Counted from the first letter of the stretch, positions 43,646-53,365 are shown. The stretch: DNA of 64,000 nt from Lachnospiraceae bacterium (GCA_910575605.1 CAJTEW010000009.1:62001-126000), one strand, 5' to 3'. Notes: generated by a model not told the origin, from the letters alone. A program made the numbers and translations.

Positions 43646-45589
43646 ATGAGTGATACAGAAAAGAAGGCAGATGATATTATTGAGGAGACGATGAAGGGGA
43701 TTTTTGATGATATAAAAAAACATGGAAATTCAGATGCAGGCACACAAAACCATGACGATGATATCGAGTTTATAGAAATAGATCTGGATGAGAATTTTAC
43801 AGATTCTGAGAATAAATATTTTTCCCGCAGGGACAGGTCCGATGATGAAGAGTATTGGGATATACAAGAGGGAGATAGCAACGGGGCAGATGGCGGACAA
43901 GTCGGCCGGTACGGGGGAGCAAAGGATGAACCTGACGGAGGCTTTTTTGATGAAGATGAGCCGGAAGATGAGCCCGAGAGCGAATATGACGGGCTGTACG
44001 ATGATTATGAAGATGAGAGCGATGAAGAGACAGAAGACGAGCCGGACGACGATGAGGATACTTATGATGAATCTGAGGATGTGTATGACGAGTACGATGA
44101 ATCTGACGGGGAAGAAGATGAAGAAGAGATAAAAGAGGAACAGGAAACAGACGGGGAGTCAGAAGAAGAGAAGAAGGCGCGTAAGAATAAGGGCAGGAAA
44201 ACCGCGATTATTGTCTCAGTGAGTATTATTGGTATGTTTGCGGCAGTATATATCGGGTTTGCAGTTTATTTTGGAAGCCATTTTCTGTTTTATTCAACTA
44301 TAAACGGAACAGATTTTTCCATGAAGAATGTAGAACAGGTAGAGAAATACATGGAGGAGCAGGTAAATGGTTATGTGCTTTCTATAGAGAAATCTGATGG
44401 AAAAGAGGAACAGATTGCGGGAAAGGATATTTCGCTTAAATATGTGCCAGGCAAGGAGTTAGAGAAGCTTGTAAAGGAGCAGAATAATTTCTTTTGGATT
44501 GAATCCCTTTGGAAGCATCCAAAGATTGAAGCACCTATTGGTGTGGAATATGATAAGGAAATGCTTAAAACGAAGATTGAGGGACTCCAGTGTATGGTGC
44601 CGGAAAACCAGACAGCATCTATAGATGCTCATCCGGAGTTTAAGGACACTGAATTTGTTGTCATACCGGAGGTTATTGGTACACAGATTGATGTGGAGAA
44701 GTTTTGTAAGGAAGTAGAACAGGCGGTAAGCGGATTCCTTCCGGCTCTTAATCTTGCAGAAAAGGAATGTTATTTAAAGCCTCGTTTTCTTGAAGATTCG
44801 GAGCAGGTTATAGCTGCAAAAGATGCCATGAACAGCTATCTTGGAGCAAATATTACGTATGATTTTCATCCATACACAGAGGTTGTTGATGCAGCAGTCA
44901 TTTCTCAGTGGGTACTTGTTGATGGTGAGATGAACGTAACCTTTAACCAGGACGCAGTAAGGGCACATATTGCAGCGCTTGCAGAAAAGTATGATACTAT
45001 ATGGAAAACCAGAGAGTTTACGACAGCAAATGGAAATGTTGTATCAGTAAATCCCGGCACTTATGGATGGGAGATAGATCAGGAAACAGAGTATGCTGCG
45101 CTTACAGCAAATATTCAGAATGCAGAAACAGTGACAAGGGAGCCAGCATATTTTAGCGTTGCGGCAACTCATGAGCCGATGGATATGGGAAATACGTACG
45201 CGGAGGTTGATTTGAGTGCGCAGCATATGTGGCTGTTCCAGGGAGGGCAGGTAGTACTAGACAGTGATGTTGTTACTGGTAATCCTAATATATGGAACAG
45301 GGAAACTCCTTCAGGTGTTTACTCTATATTAGAGCTGCAGCAGAATAAGACACTGGTAGGAGAGATAGTTCCAGAGACTGGAGAGCCGGAGTATGAGACC
45401 CCTGTTTCTTTCTGGATGAGAGTAACATGGAGCGGAATAGGGTTTCATGATGCAACATGGCAGCCCTATTTTGGTGGTTCCCTGTATTTGTCAAATGGTT
45501 CCCACGGGTGCATAAATATGCCATATGGGCAGGCACAAGCGCTTTACAGCATGCTTACCATCGGGACGCCGGTTGTTATTCATTATTAG
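43646..45589 (+). CDS. Membrane-anchored L,D-transpeptidase with acidic cytoplasmic domain
   Basis: Protein of 647 residues. Residues 1-185 are strongly acidic with long Asp/Glu-rich stretches ending in a basic patch (KKARKNKGRK), then one membrane helix (TAIIVSVSIIGMFAAVYIGF, about 190-210). The outside part holds a PG_binding_4-type region (about 215-500) and a C-terminal YkuD domain with the active motif SHGCINMP, catalytic Cys at 622. It would crosslink peptidoglycan by 3-3 bonds or attach proteins to it. YkuD/PG_binding_4 proteins are common in clostridia. The acidic tail of about 185 residues is unusual. Confidence 0.9.
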   Translation: MSDTEKKADDIIEETMKGIFDDIKKHGNSDAGTQNHDDDIEFIEIDLDENFTDSENKYFSRRDRSDDEEYWDIQEGDSNGADGGQVGRYGGAKDEPDGGFFDEDEPEDEPESEYDGLYDDYEDESDEETEDEPDDDEDTYDESEDVYDEYDESDGEEDEEEIKEEQETDGESEEEKKARKNKGRKTAIIVSVSIIGMFAAVYIGFAVYFGSHFLFYSTINGTDFSMKNVEQVEKYMEEQVNGYVLSIEKSDGKEEQIAGKDISLKYVPGKELEKLVKEQNNFFWIESLWKHPKIEAPIGVEYDKEMLKTKIEGLQCMVPENQTASIDAHPEFKDTEFVVIPEVIGTQIDVEKFCKEVEQAVSGFLPALNLAEKECYLKPRFLEDSEQVIAAKDAMNSYLGANITYDFHPYTEVVDAAVISQWVLVDGEMNVTFNQDAVRAHIAALAEKYDTIWKTREFTTANGNVVSVNPGTYGWEIDQETEYAALTANIQNAETVTREPAYFSVAATHEPMDMGNTYAEVDLSAQHMWLFQGGQVVLDSDVVTGNPNIWNRETPSGVYSILELQQNKTLVGEIVPETGEPEYETPVSFWMRVTWSGIGFHDATWQPYFGGSLYLSNGSHGCINMPYGQAQALYSMLTIGTPVVIHY

Positions 45590-45614
45590 AACAGGAAGAG
45601 GTTTAAGATAATAT

Positions 45615-46748
45615 ATGTATGAGTTAATAAAAAGAGACGGCCTTGCCAAAAGAGGAAGGCTGGATACAGTACATGGGGTCATTGAGACCCCTGTATTTAT
45701 GAATGTGGGAACAGCGGCCGCGATTAAGGGCGCTGTGTCAACAGAGGATCTTAAAAAAATTGGGACTCAGGTGGAGCTTTCAAACACTTATCATCTTCAT
45801 GTGCGTCCAGGAGACAATGTGATAAAAAAGCTTGGAGGAATTCACAAATTTATGGTCTGGGACAGGCCGGTACTTACAGACTCCGGCGGCTTTCAGGTTT
45901 TTTCTCTTGCGGGACTTCGCAGAATCAAGGAGGAAGGTGTTTATTTTCACTCTCATATTGACGGGAGAAAAATATTTATGGGGCCGGAGGAAAGTATGCA
46001 AATCCAGTCTAATCTTGCGTCAACAATTGCCATGGCCTTTGATGAATGTCCGTCAAGTGTGGCAGACAGGGTCTACATGGAGCAGTCAGTAGACCGGACT
46101 ACAAGATGGCTTAGAAGGTGCAAAACCGAGATGGAAAGATTAAGTGGCCTTTCGGATACAATTAATAAAAACCAGCTTCTTTTCGGAATCAATCAGGGGG
46201 GTATCTATGAAGATATCCGCATCCGTCATGCGAAGGAAATCGCAGAGCTTGATCTTGATGGTTATGCTGTGGGCGGGCTTGCAGTGGGAGAGAGCCATGA
46301 GGAAATGTATCGGATATTGGATGCAGTCGTACCTTATCTGCCTGTAAATAAGCCGACCTACCTGATGGGTGTGGGTACGCCTGCAAATATATTGGAGGCA
46401 GTAGACAGAGGAGTAGACTTTTTTGATTGTGTTTACCCAAGCCGTAACGGCAGACATGGCCATGTGTATACAAACCAGGGGAAATTAAACTTGTTTAATG
46501 CAAAGTACGAGATGGATACAAGACCCATTGAAGAAGGATGCCAGTGTCCGGTGTGTCAGACTTATTCCAGGGCGTATATCAGGCATCTTTTGAAGGCAAA
46601 GGAGATGCTTGGTATGAGAATGTGTGTTCTTCATAATCTGTATTTTTATAATACAATGATGACAGAAATACGCGGGGCAATCGAGGCTGGGGCATATAAG
46701 GAGTATAAGGAAGAGAAGATTAAGAAAGTGACAGGCGCAGTGAAGTAA
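45615..46748 (+). CDS. tgt: Queuine tRNA-ribosyltransferase (tRNA-guanine transglycosylase)
   Basis: Enzyme of 377 residues exchanging G34 for preQ1 in GUN-anticodon tRNAs. Motifs: TDSGGFQVFSL with the general-acid Asp, GGLAVGE, and the nucleophile region DCVYPSRNGRHG. Zinc ligands are in CQCPVCQTYSRAYIRHLL and the following His. Located 25 bases after the transpeptidase gene and followed by yajC, an arrangement (tgt-yajC) conserved across bacteria. Confidence 0.97.
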   Translation: MYELIKRDGLAKRGRLDTVHGVIETPVFMNVGTAAAIKGAVSTEDLKKIGTQVELSNTYHLHVRPGDNVIKKLGGIHKFMVWDRPVLTDSGGFQVFSLAGLRRIKEEGVYFHSHIDGRKIFMGPEESMQIQSNLASTIAMAFDECPSSVADRVYMEQSVDRTTRWLRRCKTEMERLSGLSDTINKNQLLFGINQGGIYEDIRIRHAKEIAELDLDGYAVGGLAVGESHEEMYRILDAVVPYLPVNKPTYLMGVGTPANILEAVDRGVDFFDCVYPSRNGRHGHVYTNQGKLNLFNAKYEMDTRPIEEGCQCPVCQTYSRAYIRHLLKAKEMLGMRMCVLHNLYFYNTMMTEIRGAIEAGAYKEYKEEKIKKVTGAVK

Positions 46749-46790
46749 AAGTACAAAAATATAAAATTTGCATGAAATAAAGAAAATACC

Positions 46791-46819
46791 TTGATGAAAA
46801 GGGTATTATCCTGTATGAT
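46791..46819 (+). promoter_or_regulatory. Promoter upstream of yajC
   Basis: TTGATG at 46791-46796 and TATGAT at 46814-46819 with a 17-base spacer, 37 bases before the yajC ATG. Confidence 0.55.
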
Positions 46820-46856
46820 AACAGTAGTGTTTAATGAGATTTAGGAGGAAGATTGT

Positions 46857-47165
46857 ATGTTTACTTTAGCAGCACAGGCACAGGGAGGAATGAGCTGGGC
46901 ATTATTGATTGTTGTATATGCCGTTATTTTCGGAGGCTTTTACTTTATTTTTCTCAGACCACAGAAAAAGGAGCAGAAGAGGATTCAGGCAATGATTGCT
47001 GACATGGAGGTCGGCGATACAGTGCTTACAACAAGTGGCTTTTATGGCGTGATCATTGATATTCAGGATCATGATATCATTGTAGAGTTTGGTAATAATA
47101 AAAACTGCCGTATTCCGATGCAGAAGGCAGCAGTAGCACAGATTGAAAAAGCGTCCGCGGAGTAG
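46857..47165 (+). CDS. yajC: Preprotein translocase subunit YajC
   Basis: Small membrane protein of 102 residues. One N-terminal helix (WALLIVVYAVIFGGFYFIFL) is followed by RPQKKEQKRIQAMIADMEVGDTVLTT (conserved YajC core, shown here only as RPQKKEQKR and GDTVLTTSGFYG). It associates with SecDF at the Sec translocon. SecDF is not in the window. AGGAGG precedes the ATG. A long perfect palindrome follows its stop codon by five bases. Confidence 0.96.
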   Translation: MFTLAAQAQGGMSWALLIVVYAVIFGGFYFIFLRPQKKEQKRIQAMIADMEVGDTVLTTSGFYGVIIDIQDHDIIVEFGNNKNCRIPMQKAAVAQIEKASAE

Positions 47166-47170
47166 ACTTC

Positions 47171-47247
47171 GGGGACGGGGTAAAATTAAAAAGTGCCTGT
47201 CCCCAACCAAAGAGGGGACAGGCACTTTTTAATTTTACCCTGTCCCC
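47171..47247. repeat. Long palindromic repeat (34-bp arms) downstream of yajC
   Basis: Left arm 47171-47204 starts GGGGACGGGGTAAAATT and ends GTGCCTGTCCCC; right arm 47214-47247 is its reverse complement with a single C/T difference; the loop is AACCAAAGA. The outer part is shared with the shorter palindrome at 4521-4554. The structure resembles REP-type or other dispersed palindromic elements and would also act as a very stable mRNA end. Confidence 0.9.
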
Positions 47248-47349
47248 GACAGCCTTGCTACTGTGTTTCAGCTAATAGAACTTGAGGTAAAAATTGATTT
47301 GAAAACGAATGATAATAGAGGCTGTAGAAGCCTGTAGAAGAGTTAAATA

Positions 47350-47379
47350 TTGCTTGCCATGAGTGAGATATTGTATTAA
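47350..47379 (+). promoter_or_regulatory. Possible promoter of the nucleotidyltransferase gene
   Basis: TTGCTT at 47350-47355 and TATTAA at 47374-47379 with an 18-base spacer, about 85 bases before the ATG at 47465. The rest of 47248-47464 shows only a short direct repeat (CTGTAGAAG twice near 47320-47340). Confidence 0.35.
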
Positions 47380-47464
47380 GATGAAAGAAATGGTAATTTT
47401 AGATGAAAATAATGATTCTGTATTGAAATTAGGTAAAAGGAATAAGAAACAGGAGAATGTGGAT

Positions 47465-48385
47465 ATGAAACATGCAACATTAGTAATTATGGCAGCAGGG
47501 ATTGGCAGCAGATATGGCAATGGAATTAAGCAGCTGGCTCAGGTAGGGCCGAAAGGAGAAATTATTATAGATTATTCTATCTATGATGCTCTTGAGGCAG
47601 GATTTGATAAGGTTGTATTTATTATAAGAAGAGAGATTGAAAAAGAGTTTAAAGAGGTGATAGGAAATAGGATTGAGAAGATAACAGATGTAGCTTATGC
47701 TTATCAGGAACTTGATGATGTGCCGGAGGGGTTTGAGAGTCAGGTGAAGGAACGCAAAAAGCCATGGGGGACAGGCCAGGCTATTCTGTGCTGCAAGGAT
47801 ATTGTAAAGGAGCCGTTTCTTGTTATCAATGCAGATGATTATTATGGAAAAGAAGCATATCAAAAGGCATATGACTATCTGACCGAAGAAAGAGAAAGGT
47901 CTGGTAAGATAGATATATGCATGATCGGTTTTGTTTTGAAAAATACGCTGAGTGATAACGGATCCGTAACCAGAGGAGTCTGCAGAGTGGATGAAAACCA
48001 CATGCTTACATTTATCGAAGAAACATATGGAATAGAAAAAAAGGGGGAAGGTGCTGTGGCAGTGAAGGATGGACATGAGGTAGAGCTGCCGCTTGATTCT
48101 CCTGTATCTATGAATATGTGGGGACTTAGACCGGAGATTTTCGGCGTGTTACAGGAAGGATTCGGAGAGTTCCTGCGTAATCTGGAGGCAGAAGGCAGAA
48201 AAACAGAATATCTGCTTCCGAGGATTATTGGTGAGATGATAGAAAAGGGGCAGGCAAGAGTAAAGGTTTTAGAGTCAAAGGACAGGTGGTTTGGAGTTAC
48301 TTATAAGGAAGATAAAGAGGCAGTGGAAAAATCGATTAGGGAGTTAATTGAGGCGGGGGCGTACGGCGCTAACCTGTTAAGCTGA
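47465..48385 (+). CDS. Sugar-phosphate nucleotidyltransferase
   Basis: Protein of 306 residues from the ATG at 47465, with AGGAGA ten bases upstream; a longer in-frame reading from 47363 has no site. The NTP-transferase signature LVIMAAGIGSRYGNGIKQL (pyrophosphorylase motif with Lys) and the metal-binding INADDYYG are present. It probably activates a sugar phosphate or phospho-alcohol with UTP or CTP. The neighbouring wall-polymer genes suggest a precursor for cell-envelope glycans; the exact substrate cannot be read from sequence. Confidence 0.8.
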   Translation: MKHATLVIMAAGIGSRYGNGIKQLAQVGPKGEIIIDYSIYDALEAGFDKVVFIIRREIEKEFKEVIGNRIEKITDVAYAYQELDDVPEGFESQVKERKKPWGTGQAILCCKDIVKEPFLVINADDYYGKEAYQKAYDYLTEERERSGKIDICMIGFVLKNTLSDNGSVTRGVCRVDENHMLTFIEETYGIEKKGEGAVAVKDGHEVELPLDSPVSMNMWGLRPEIFGVLQEGFGEFLRNLEAEGRKTEYLLPRIIGEMIEKGQARVKVLESKDRWFGVTYKEDKEAVEKSIRELIEAGAYGANLLS

Positions 48386-48529
48386 TAGATGATTCAGATT
48401 TGCTAAATTAAGTATAATTATTATTTTTAAGTAAATATTAAAAATTATATTAGTTTTCTGGTAAAGTGTCAATTAGCACAGATGTGGTCTTTGGCACTTT
48501 CTTAAATATAGTATAGTTAGAACAGTATA

Positions 48530-48557
48530 TTGACTTTTTTACATATAGAGTTATAAT
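48530..48557 (+). promoter_or_regulatory. Promoter of the LCP gene and possibly the polysaccharide cluster
   Basis: TTGACT at 48530-48535, 16-base spacer, perfect TATAAT at 48552-48557, 25 bases before the ATG. An imperfect hairpin with AAAGTG (near 48463) and CACTTT (near 48496) lies upstream and may end the preceding gene. Confidence 0.7.
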
Positions 48558-48581
48558 TAACAAGTGCAGAAAGGAGAACTG

Positions 48582-50159
48582 ATGAAGAAAAAAAAATACA
48601 AAGCCGCGTTGGATAATCCGGCAAAAAGTTTAAATAAATACAGCAAGGTACCAGGAAGAGAAGTGAACGATAAGACTAGTACAAAAATGAAAACAAGCAA
48701 ACTTATAGGTTATATTTTGGCCGCAGTACAGGCTGCAGCCAGTGTAATAATGGTTGTTATGGTTTTAATGCTTGATATGCTTCCTATGAAATATATGCTC
48801 CCTATTATATTAGTACTCGTATTTTTATGGGCAGTGGTATTTGTATCACAGTTAAAGGCAAAGAAGAAAGCAATTGCAGGAAAGGTATTTAGTGTATTTA
48901 TGTCACTGGTACTTATCATAGGCAGCTTTTATGTATTTAAGGCTAACGGAGCCGTTAAAAAGATTTCAGGCGGAGAATATAAAATCGATAGTATTGTTGT
49001 GGCTGTCCGCAAGGATGATAAAGCTGAAAGTATTGAAGAAGCGGCTGACTATGTTTTTGGTGTCCAATATAAGCTGAAGGGTGACAATATTCGAGATGCG
49101 GTTACTACCATTAATGATGAACTTGAAAGTGAGATTGCCGTACAGGAATATAATAGTCTGAATGAGCAGGCACAGTCGCTTTTTGACGGAAATGTAAATG
49201 CAATTATTTATAATGAAGGGTATACAGGCATTTTGGAAGAGACATTTGAAGGGTATTCTGAGAGTGTGAAGATTATTTATACTCACAGTATAAAAACTCT
49301 TTTGGAAAATGATGTATCAGAAGTAGATGTTACAGATAATACTTTTAGTGTGTTTCTTAGTGGGATTGACGTATATGGACCGATTGAGACAAACAGCCGG
49401 AGCGATGTGAATATTGTTGTAACAGTGAATACAAAAACTCATCAGGTACTTTTAATTACAACACCGCGTGACTTTTACGTGGAGCTCCCGGGTATATCAG
49501 GCGGTATGAGAGATAAGCTGACACATGCAGGAATTTATGGTGTGGATGCATCTATTGCAACATTGTCCCAGCTTTATGATGTGGATATTGACTTTTATGC
49601 GAGAGTAAACTTTACTTCGCTTATGGAAATTGTTGATGTTTTGGGCGGAGTAGATGTGTATTCAGAATATGCCTTTGTGACAAGCGATGATACGAATTGG
49701 GGCATGGGAGAAGCACTAAATGTGCAGCAGGGATATAATACGTTCAATGGAAAGCAGGCATTGATGTTTTCAAGGGAGCGTATAAATATTCCGGGCGGCG
49801 ATAACCAGAGAGGAAAGAATCAGCAGGCAGTCATTACAGCAATTATTAAAAAGATGGTTTCTCCGTCTATGCTTATTAATGCAAATGGGCTGATTAACAG
49901 TGTAAGCGGAAACGTTGAGACGAGTATGTCTCAGGACCAGATTCAGGAATTAATTAAGAGTCAGCTTGCCGAAGGGGGAGCATGGAATATATATTCTGTA
50001 GCAGCATATGGAGCCGACTCCTCTGAAGTATGTTTTTCGGGCGGTGATATGCCGTTATCTGTCATCTGGCCGGACGAGGCATCTGTTAATGAGATAAAGA
50101 CACTGGTTGACAGAGTGGAACAAGGTGAAGTTCTAGAAGGTTCGGAGCAGGCCCAGTAA
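48582..50159 (+). CDS. LytR-CpsA-Psr (LCP) family glycopolymer ligase
   Basis: Membrane protein of 525 residues, started at the ATG at 48582 with AAGGAG before it. Three N-terminal helices (about 35-120) are followed by an extracytoplasmic region and the LCP domain from about 270 (SDVNIVVTVNTKTHQVLLI, TTPRDFYVELPG, DFYARVNFTSLMEIVDVLGG, FSRERINIPGGDNQRGKNQQ). The conserved Arg and Asp residues that bind the pyrophosphate lipid are present. LCP proteins transfer undecaprenyl-linked polymers to peptidoglycan. Its place at the head of the polysaccharide cluster implies attachment of that polymer. Confidence 0.92.
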   Translation: MKKKKYKAALDNPAKSLNKYSKVPGREVNDKTSTKMKTSKLIGYILAAVQAAASVIMVVMVLMLDMLPMKYMLPIILVLVFLWAVVFVSQLKAKKKAIAGKVFSVFMSLVLIIGSFYVFKANGAVKKISGGEYKIDSIVVAVRKDDKAESIEEAADYVFGVQYKLKGDNIRDAVTTINDELESEIAVQEYNSLNEQAQSLFDGNVNAIIYNEGYTGILEETFEGYSESVKIIYTHSIKTLLENDVSEVDVTDNTFSVFLSGIDVYGPIETNSRSDVNIVVTVNTKTHQVLLITTPRDFYVELPGISGGMRDKLTHAGIYGVDASIATLSQLYDVDIDFYARVNFTSLMEIVDVLGGVDVYSEYAFVTSDDTNWGMGEALNVQQGYNTFNGKQALMFSRERINIPGGDNQRGKNQQAVITAIIKKMVSPSMLINANGLINSVSGNVETSMSQDQIQELIKSQLAEGGAWNIYSVAAYGADSSEVCFSGGDMPLSVIWPDEASVNEIKTLVDRVEQGEVLEGSEQAQ

Positions 50160-50188
50160 GAGAAAAAGATAAGGAACAGGTATGAGAA

Positions 50189-52138
50189 ATGAAAAAAAGG
50201 CTGGATGTATCACAACTATACAGGATACTTTATATAGTTGTGGATATTGCAGTAATTAACGCTAGTTCAATTCTTGCAATGCTTTTGCGGTTTAATTTAA
50301 GCTTTGCAGATATTGAACCGCAGTATTTCGACTCAGTCACAGGGGTGATGTTTGTAAATACAGTTGTTACATTGCTGCTTTTTGCAATATGCAGGCTATA
50401 TACAACTCTTTGGCGTTTTGCAAGCATTAAGGAGCTGGTATATATTATCGAAGCATGCGCAGGTTCACTTTTATTTAATATTTTACTGTATTACTTGACT
50501 TATAATCCGATTTTCAGGAGTTATTTTGTTATTTATCCGGCATCTCTGTTCTTGTTCACATGTGCCAGCCGCTTTTCATACAGACTGATACGGCTTTTGT
50601 ATCGCGGACAGGTTCATGGAAGCCATATGCGCCATACGATGATTATCGGAGCGGGGGAAGCCTGTAATGTGGTCATGAAGGAGCTGGAGTTAAGTACGGA
50701 ATTAGATGCGCATATCTGTTGTATTATTGATGATGATACAAGCAAACATGGCACATATATTCATGGTGTAAAAGTCGTCGGCGGAAGGGACAAGATTCTA
50801 TATTATGCTGAAAAATATAAGATTACTGAGATGATTATTGCAATCCCCAGTATGAGCAAGAAGGAGCTGCAGAAAATTCTGCAGATATGCCAGCAGTGGG
50901 AATGTGATCTTAAGATTCTGCCAGGAGTTTATCAGCTTGTAAATGGGGAGGTAACCGTAGAGAAGCTTCGGAATGTTAACATTGAGGATTTGCTGGGAAG
51001 AGACCCGATTCAGATTACTTCTGAGACAATTGGAAGATATGTTTCCGGAAAGACAGTGCTTGTTACAGGAGGTGGAGGCAGCATCGGAAGTGAGCTGTGT
51101 AGACAGATAGCTGCCAATGGTGTACAGCAGCTGATTATTTTTGATATATATGAAAATAATGCGTATGACATTCAGCAGGAGCTGAAGCAGAAGTATCCTA
51201 ATTTGGACTTGGTTGTTCTGATAGGCTCGGTGAGAAACGGACGGAAAGTGAATAGTATTTTTGCAAAATACCGGCCTAATATTGTGTATCATGCCGCGGC
51301 ACATAAGCATGTACCACTTATGGAGGACAGTCCTAATGAGGCAGTGAAAAATAATGTGTTTGGAACATATAAGGTTGCACTGGCAGCAGATATTTATAAG
51401 ACAGAAAAATTTGTTCTGATTTCTACTGATAAAGCAGTAAATCCTACAAATATCATGGGGGCTACCAAAAGAATCTGCGAAATGATTATTCAGATGTTCA
51501 GCAGAAGGTCAAAGACAGAGTTTGCGGCAGTCCGGTTTGGAAATGTATTAGGAAGCAACGGAAGTGTGATTCCTCTTTTTAAAAGGCAGATAGCAGCAGG
51601 TGGACCGGTCACTGTGACACATCCAGATATCATACGGTACTTTATGACAATACCAGAGGCAGTTTCACTTGTACTGCAGGCGGGCGCCAGCGCTGCAGGC
51701 GGTGAGATTTTTGTTCTGGATATGGGAAGACCTGTGAAAATTGTGGATTTGGCAAAGAATTTAATCCGGCTGTCCGGGTTCACTCCCGGAGTGGACATGG
51801 AGATTACTTATACAGGATTAAGGCCAGGAGAAAAGCTTTATGAGGAGCTTCTAATGGATGAAGAAGGGCTTCAGAACACAGAAAATGAGCTCATCCATGT
51901 CGGAAAGCCTATTGAGTTTGACGAGGAAGAATTTTTGGAGGATTTGAAGGCCCTTTATAAGCTTGCGTATGATGAGACAGAGGAGATGAAATACATTGTG
52001 AAAAAAATAGTTCCTACTTATCATATCCGTCAGGCAGACATACAGAGAGATAAAGAAATCCGTAAGACGTTTGCAAGAGTATTTGCAGACAGCGGTGCGA
52101 CAAGCCTGCCAAGGGATTTTTTAGATAACGGAAACTAG
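50189..52138 (+). CDS. Membrane-bound UDP-HexNAc 4,6-dehydratase (CapD/PglF/FlaA1-like)
   Basis: Protein of 649 residues. Four N-terminal helices (about 12-120) are followed by a Rossmann-like domain (TMIIGAGEACNVVMKEL, about 150-165) and an extended SDR domain from about 285 with VTGGGGSIGSELCRQIA. The active segment STDKAVNPTNIMGATKR has Met in place of the usual SDR Tyr (MxxxK), the hallmark of this dehydratase family. It would convert UDP-GlcNAc to the 4-keto-6-deoxy sugar, the substrate of the aminotransferase encoded next. First gene of the committed sugar pathway. Confidence 0.93.
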   Translation: MKKRLDVSQLYRILYIVVDIAVINASSILAMLLRFNLSFADIEPQYFDSVTGVMFVNTVVTLLLFAICRLYTTLWRFASIKELVYIIEACAGSLLFNILLYYLTYNPIFRSYFVIYPASLFLFTCASRFSYRLIRLLYRGQVHGSHMRHTMIIGAGEACNVVMKELELSTELDAHICCIIDDDTSKHGTYIHGVKVVGGRDKILYYAEKYKITEMIIAIPSMSKKELQKILQICQQWECDLKILPGVYQLVNGEVTVEKLRNVNIEDLLGRDPIQITSETIGRYVSGKTVLVTGGGGSIGSELCRQIAANGVQQLIIFDIYENNAYDIQQELKQKYPNLDLVVLIGSVRNGRKVNSIFAKYRPNIVYHAAAHKHVPLMEDSPNEAVKNNVFGTYKVALAADIYKTEKFVLISTDKAVNPTNIMGATKRICEMIIQMFSRRSKTEFAAVRFGNVLGSNGSVIPLFKRQIAAGGPVTVTHPDIIRYFMTIPEAVSLVLQAGASAAGGEIFVLDMGRPVKIVDLAKNLIRLSGFTPGVDMEITYTGLRPGEKLYEELLMDEEGLQNTENELIHVGKPIEFDEEEFLEDLKALYKLAYDETEEMKYIVKKIVPTYHIRQADIQRDKEIRKTFARVFADSGATSLPRDFLDNGN

Positions 52139-52153
52139 GAAAAGGAGAAAAGG

Positions 52154-53365
52154 ATGGAAATAAAATTTTCACCACCAGATATTACAGAAGCTGAGATAGA
52201 GGAGGTTGCAGACACACTTCGGAATGGATGGATTACAACCGGGCCAAAAACAAAAAGATTTGAAAGAGAAATTGCAGATTATTGTCATACTTCACAGGCA
52301 GTATGTCTTAGTTCAGCTACAGCCTGCATGGAGATGACACTTAGAGTTATGGGAGTAGGGCCTGGCGATGAGGTAATTACAACTGCATATACTTATACGG
52401 CAAGCTGCAGTGTGATTTGTCATGTAGGGGCAGTCCCTGTATTGGTTGATGTCCTTCCAGGGAGCTATGAGATGGATCCGGAACAAGTAAGAAGTGCTGT
52501 GACAGAAAAGACAAAGGCAATTATTGCAGTAGATTTGGCAGGAATTATTTATGGACATTATGACAGATTGTTTGAAATTGCAGAAGAGAAAAGGAATCTT
52601 TTTGTGCCGTCAAATGACAGGCAGAAGGCACTGGGACGTATTTTTATTTTGGCTGATGCCGCCCATGCATTTGGAGCCAGACAGAGAGAAAAGATGTGCG
52701 GGGAGATTGCTGATTTTACCTGCTTTTCTTTCCATGCTGTAAAAAATCTTACAACTGCCGAAGGTGGGGCAGTTGTGTGGAAGGAACAAAAGGGTATTGA
52801 TAGTAATGAAGTATATAAGGAATATATGCTTTTATCACTTCATGGGCAGTCGAAGGATGCTCTAGAGAAGACAAGGGCAGGCGCGTGGGAATATGATATC
52901 GCAGCCCCATACTATAAGTGCAATATGACTGATATTATGGCTTCTATCGGCTTGGTGCAGCTTGGCCGTTATGAGAGCATATTAAATCGAAGGCGGGAAA
53001 TCGTGGGAAGATATAATGATGCGCTTAAAGATGCGGATGTCAGGGTCCTTCCTCATTATACAGACGGCAGTCAGTCAAGCGGACATCTTTATATGATACA
53101 TTTGAGCGGAAAGACAAGAGAGGAGTGTAATCAGATTATAGAAAGCCTTGCTGATACAGGCATTGCAGCAAATGTGCACTATAAGCCGCTTCCGATGCTT
53201 AGTGCATATAAGAACATTGGTTTTGATATAAAAGATTTTCCCAATGCCTATGCGCAGTTTGAGAGCGAGATTACTCTTCCGCTCCATACCTGTCTGACAG
53301 ATGAAGAGGTGTCATATATTATAAAAAATTTAAGAGATATATTAGAGGAGCATGGGCTATGTTAA
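52154..53365 (+). CDS. DegT/DnrJ/EryC1/StrS-family sugar aminotransferase
   Basis: PLP enzyme of 403 residues of the nucleotide-sugar aminotransferase family. The N-terminus has NGWITTGPKTKRFEREIA, the PLP-binding LADAAHAFGA (Asp168) and the Schiff-base Lys197 in FSFHAVKNLTTAEGGA. Together with the preceding 4,6-dehydratase and the next phosphoglycosyl transferase it would make and use a UDP-4-amino-4,6-dideoxy-N-acetylhexosamine, as in bacillosamine or AAT-Gal pathways. No N-acetyltransferase gene is in the window. Its stop overlaps the start of the next gene. Confidence 0.92.
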   Translation: MEIKFSPPDITEAEIEEVADTLRNGWITTGPKTKRFEREIADYCHTSQAVCLSSATACMEMTLRVMGVGPGDEVITTAYTYTASCSVICHVGAVPVLVDVLPGSYEMDPEQVRSAVTEKTKAIIAVDLAGIIYGHYDRLFEIAEEKRNLFVPSNDRQKALGRIFILADAAHAFGARQREKMCGEIADFTCFSFHAVKNLTTAEGGAVVWKEQKGIDSNEVYKEYMLLSLHGQSKDALEKTRAGAWEYDIAAPYYKCNMTDIMASIGLVQLGRYESILNRRREIVGRYNDALKDADVRVLPHYTDGSQSSGHLYMIHLSGKTREECNQIIESLADTGIAANVHYKPLPMLSAYKNIGFDIKDFPNAYAQFESEITLPLHTCLTDEEVSYIIKNLRDILEEHGLC

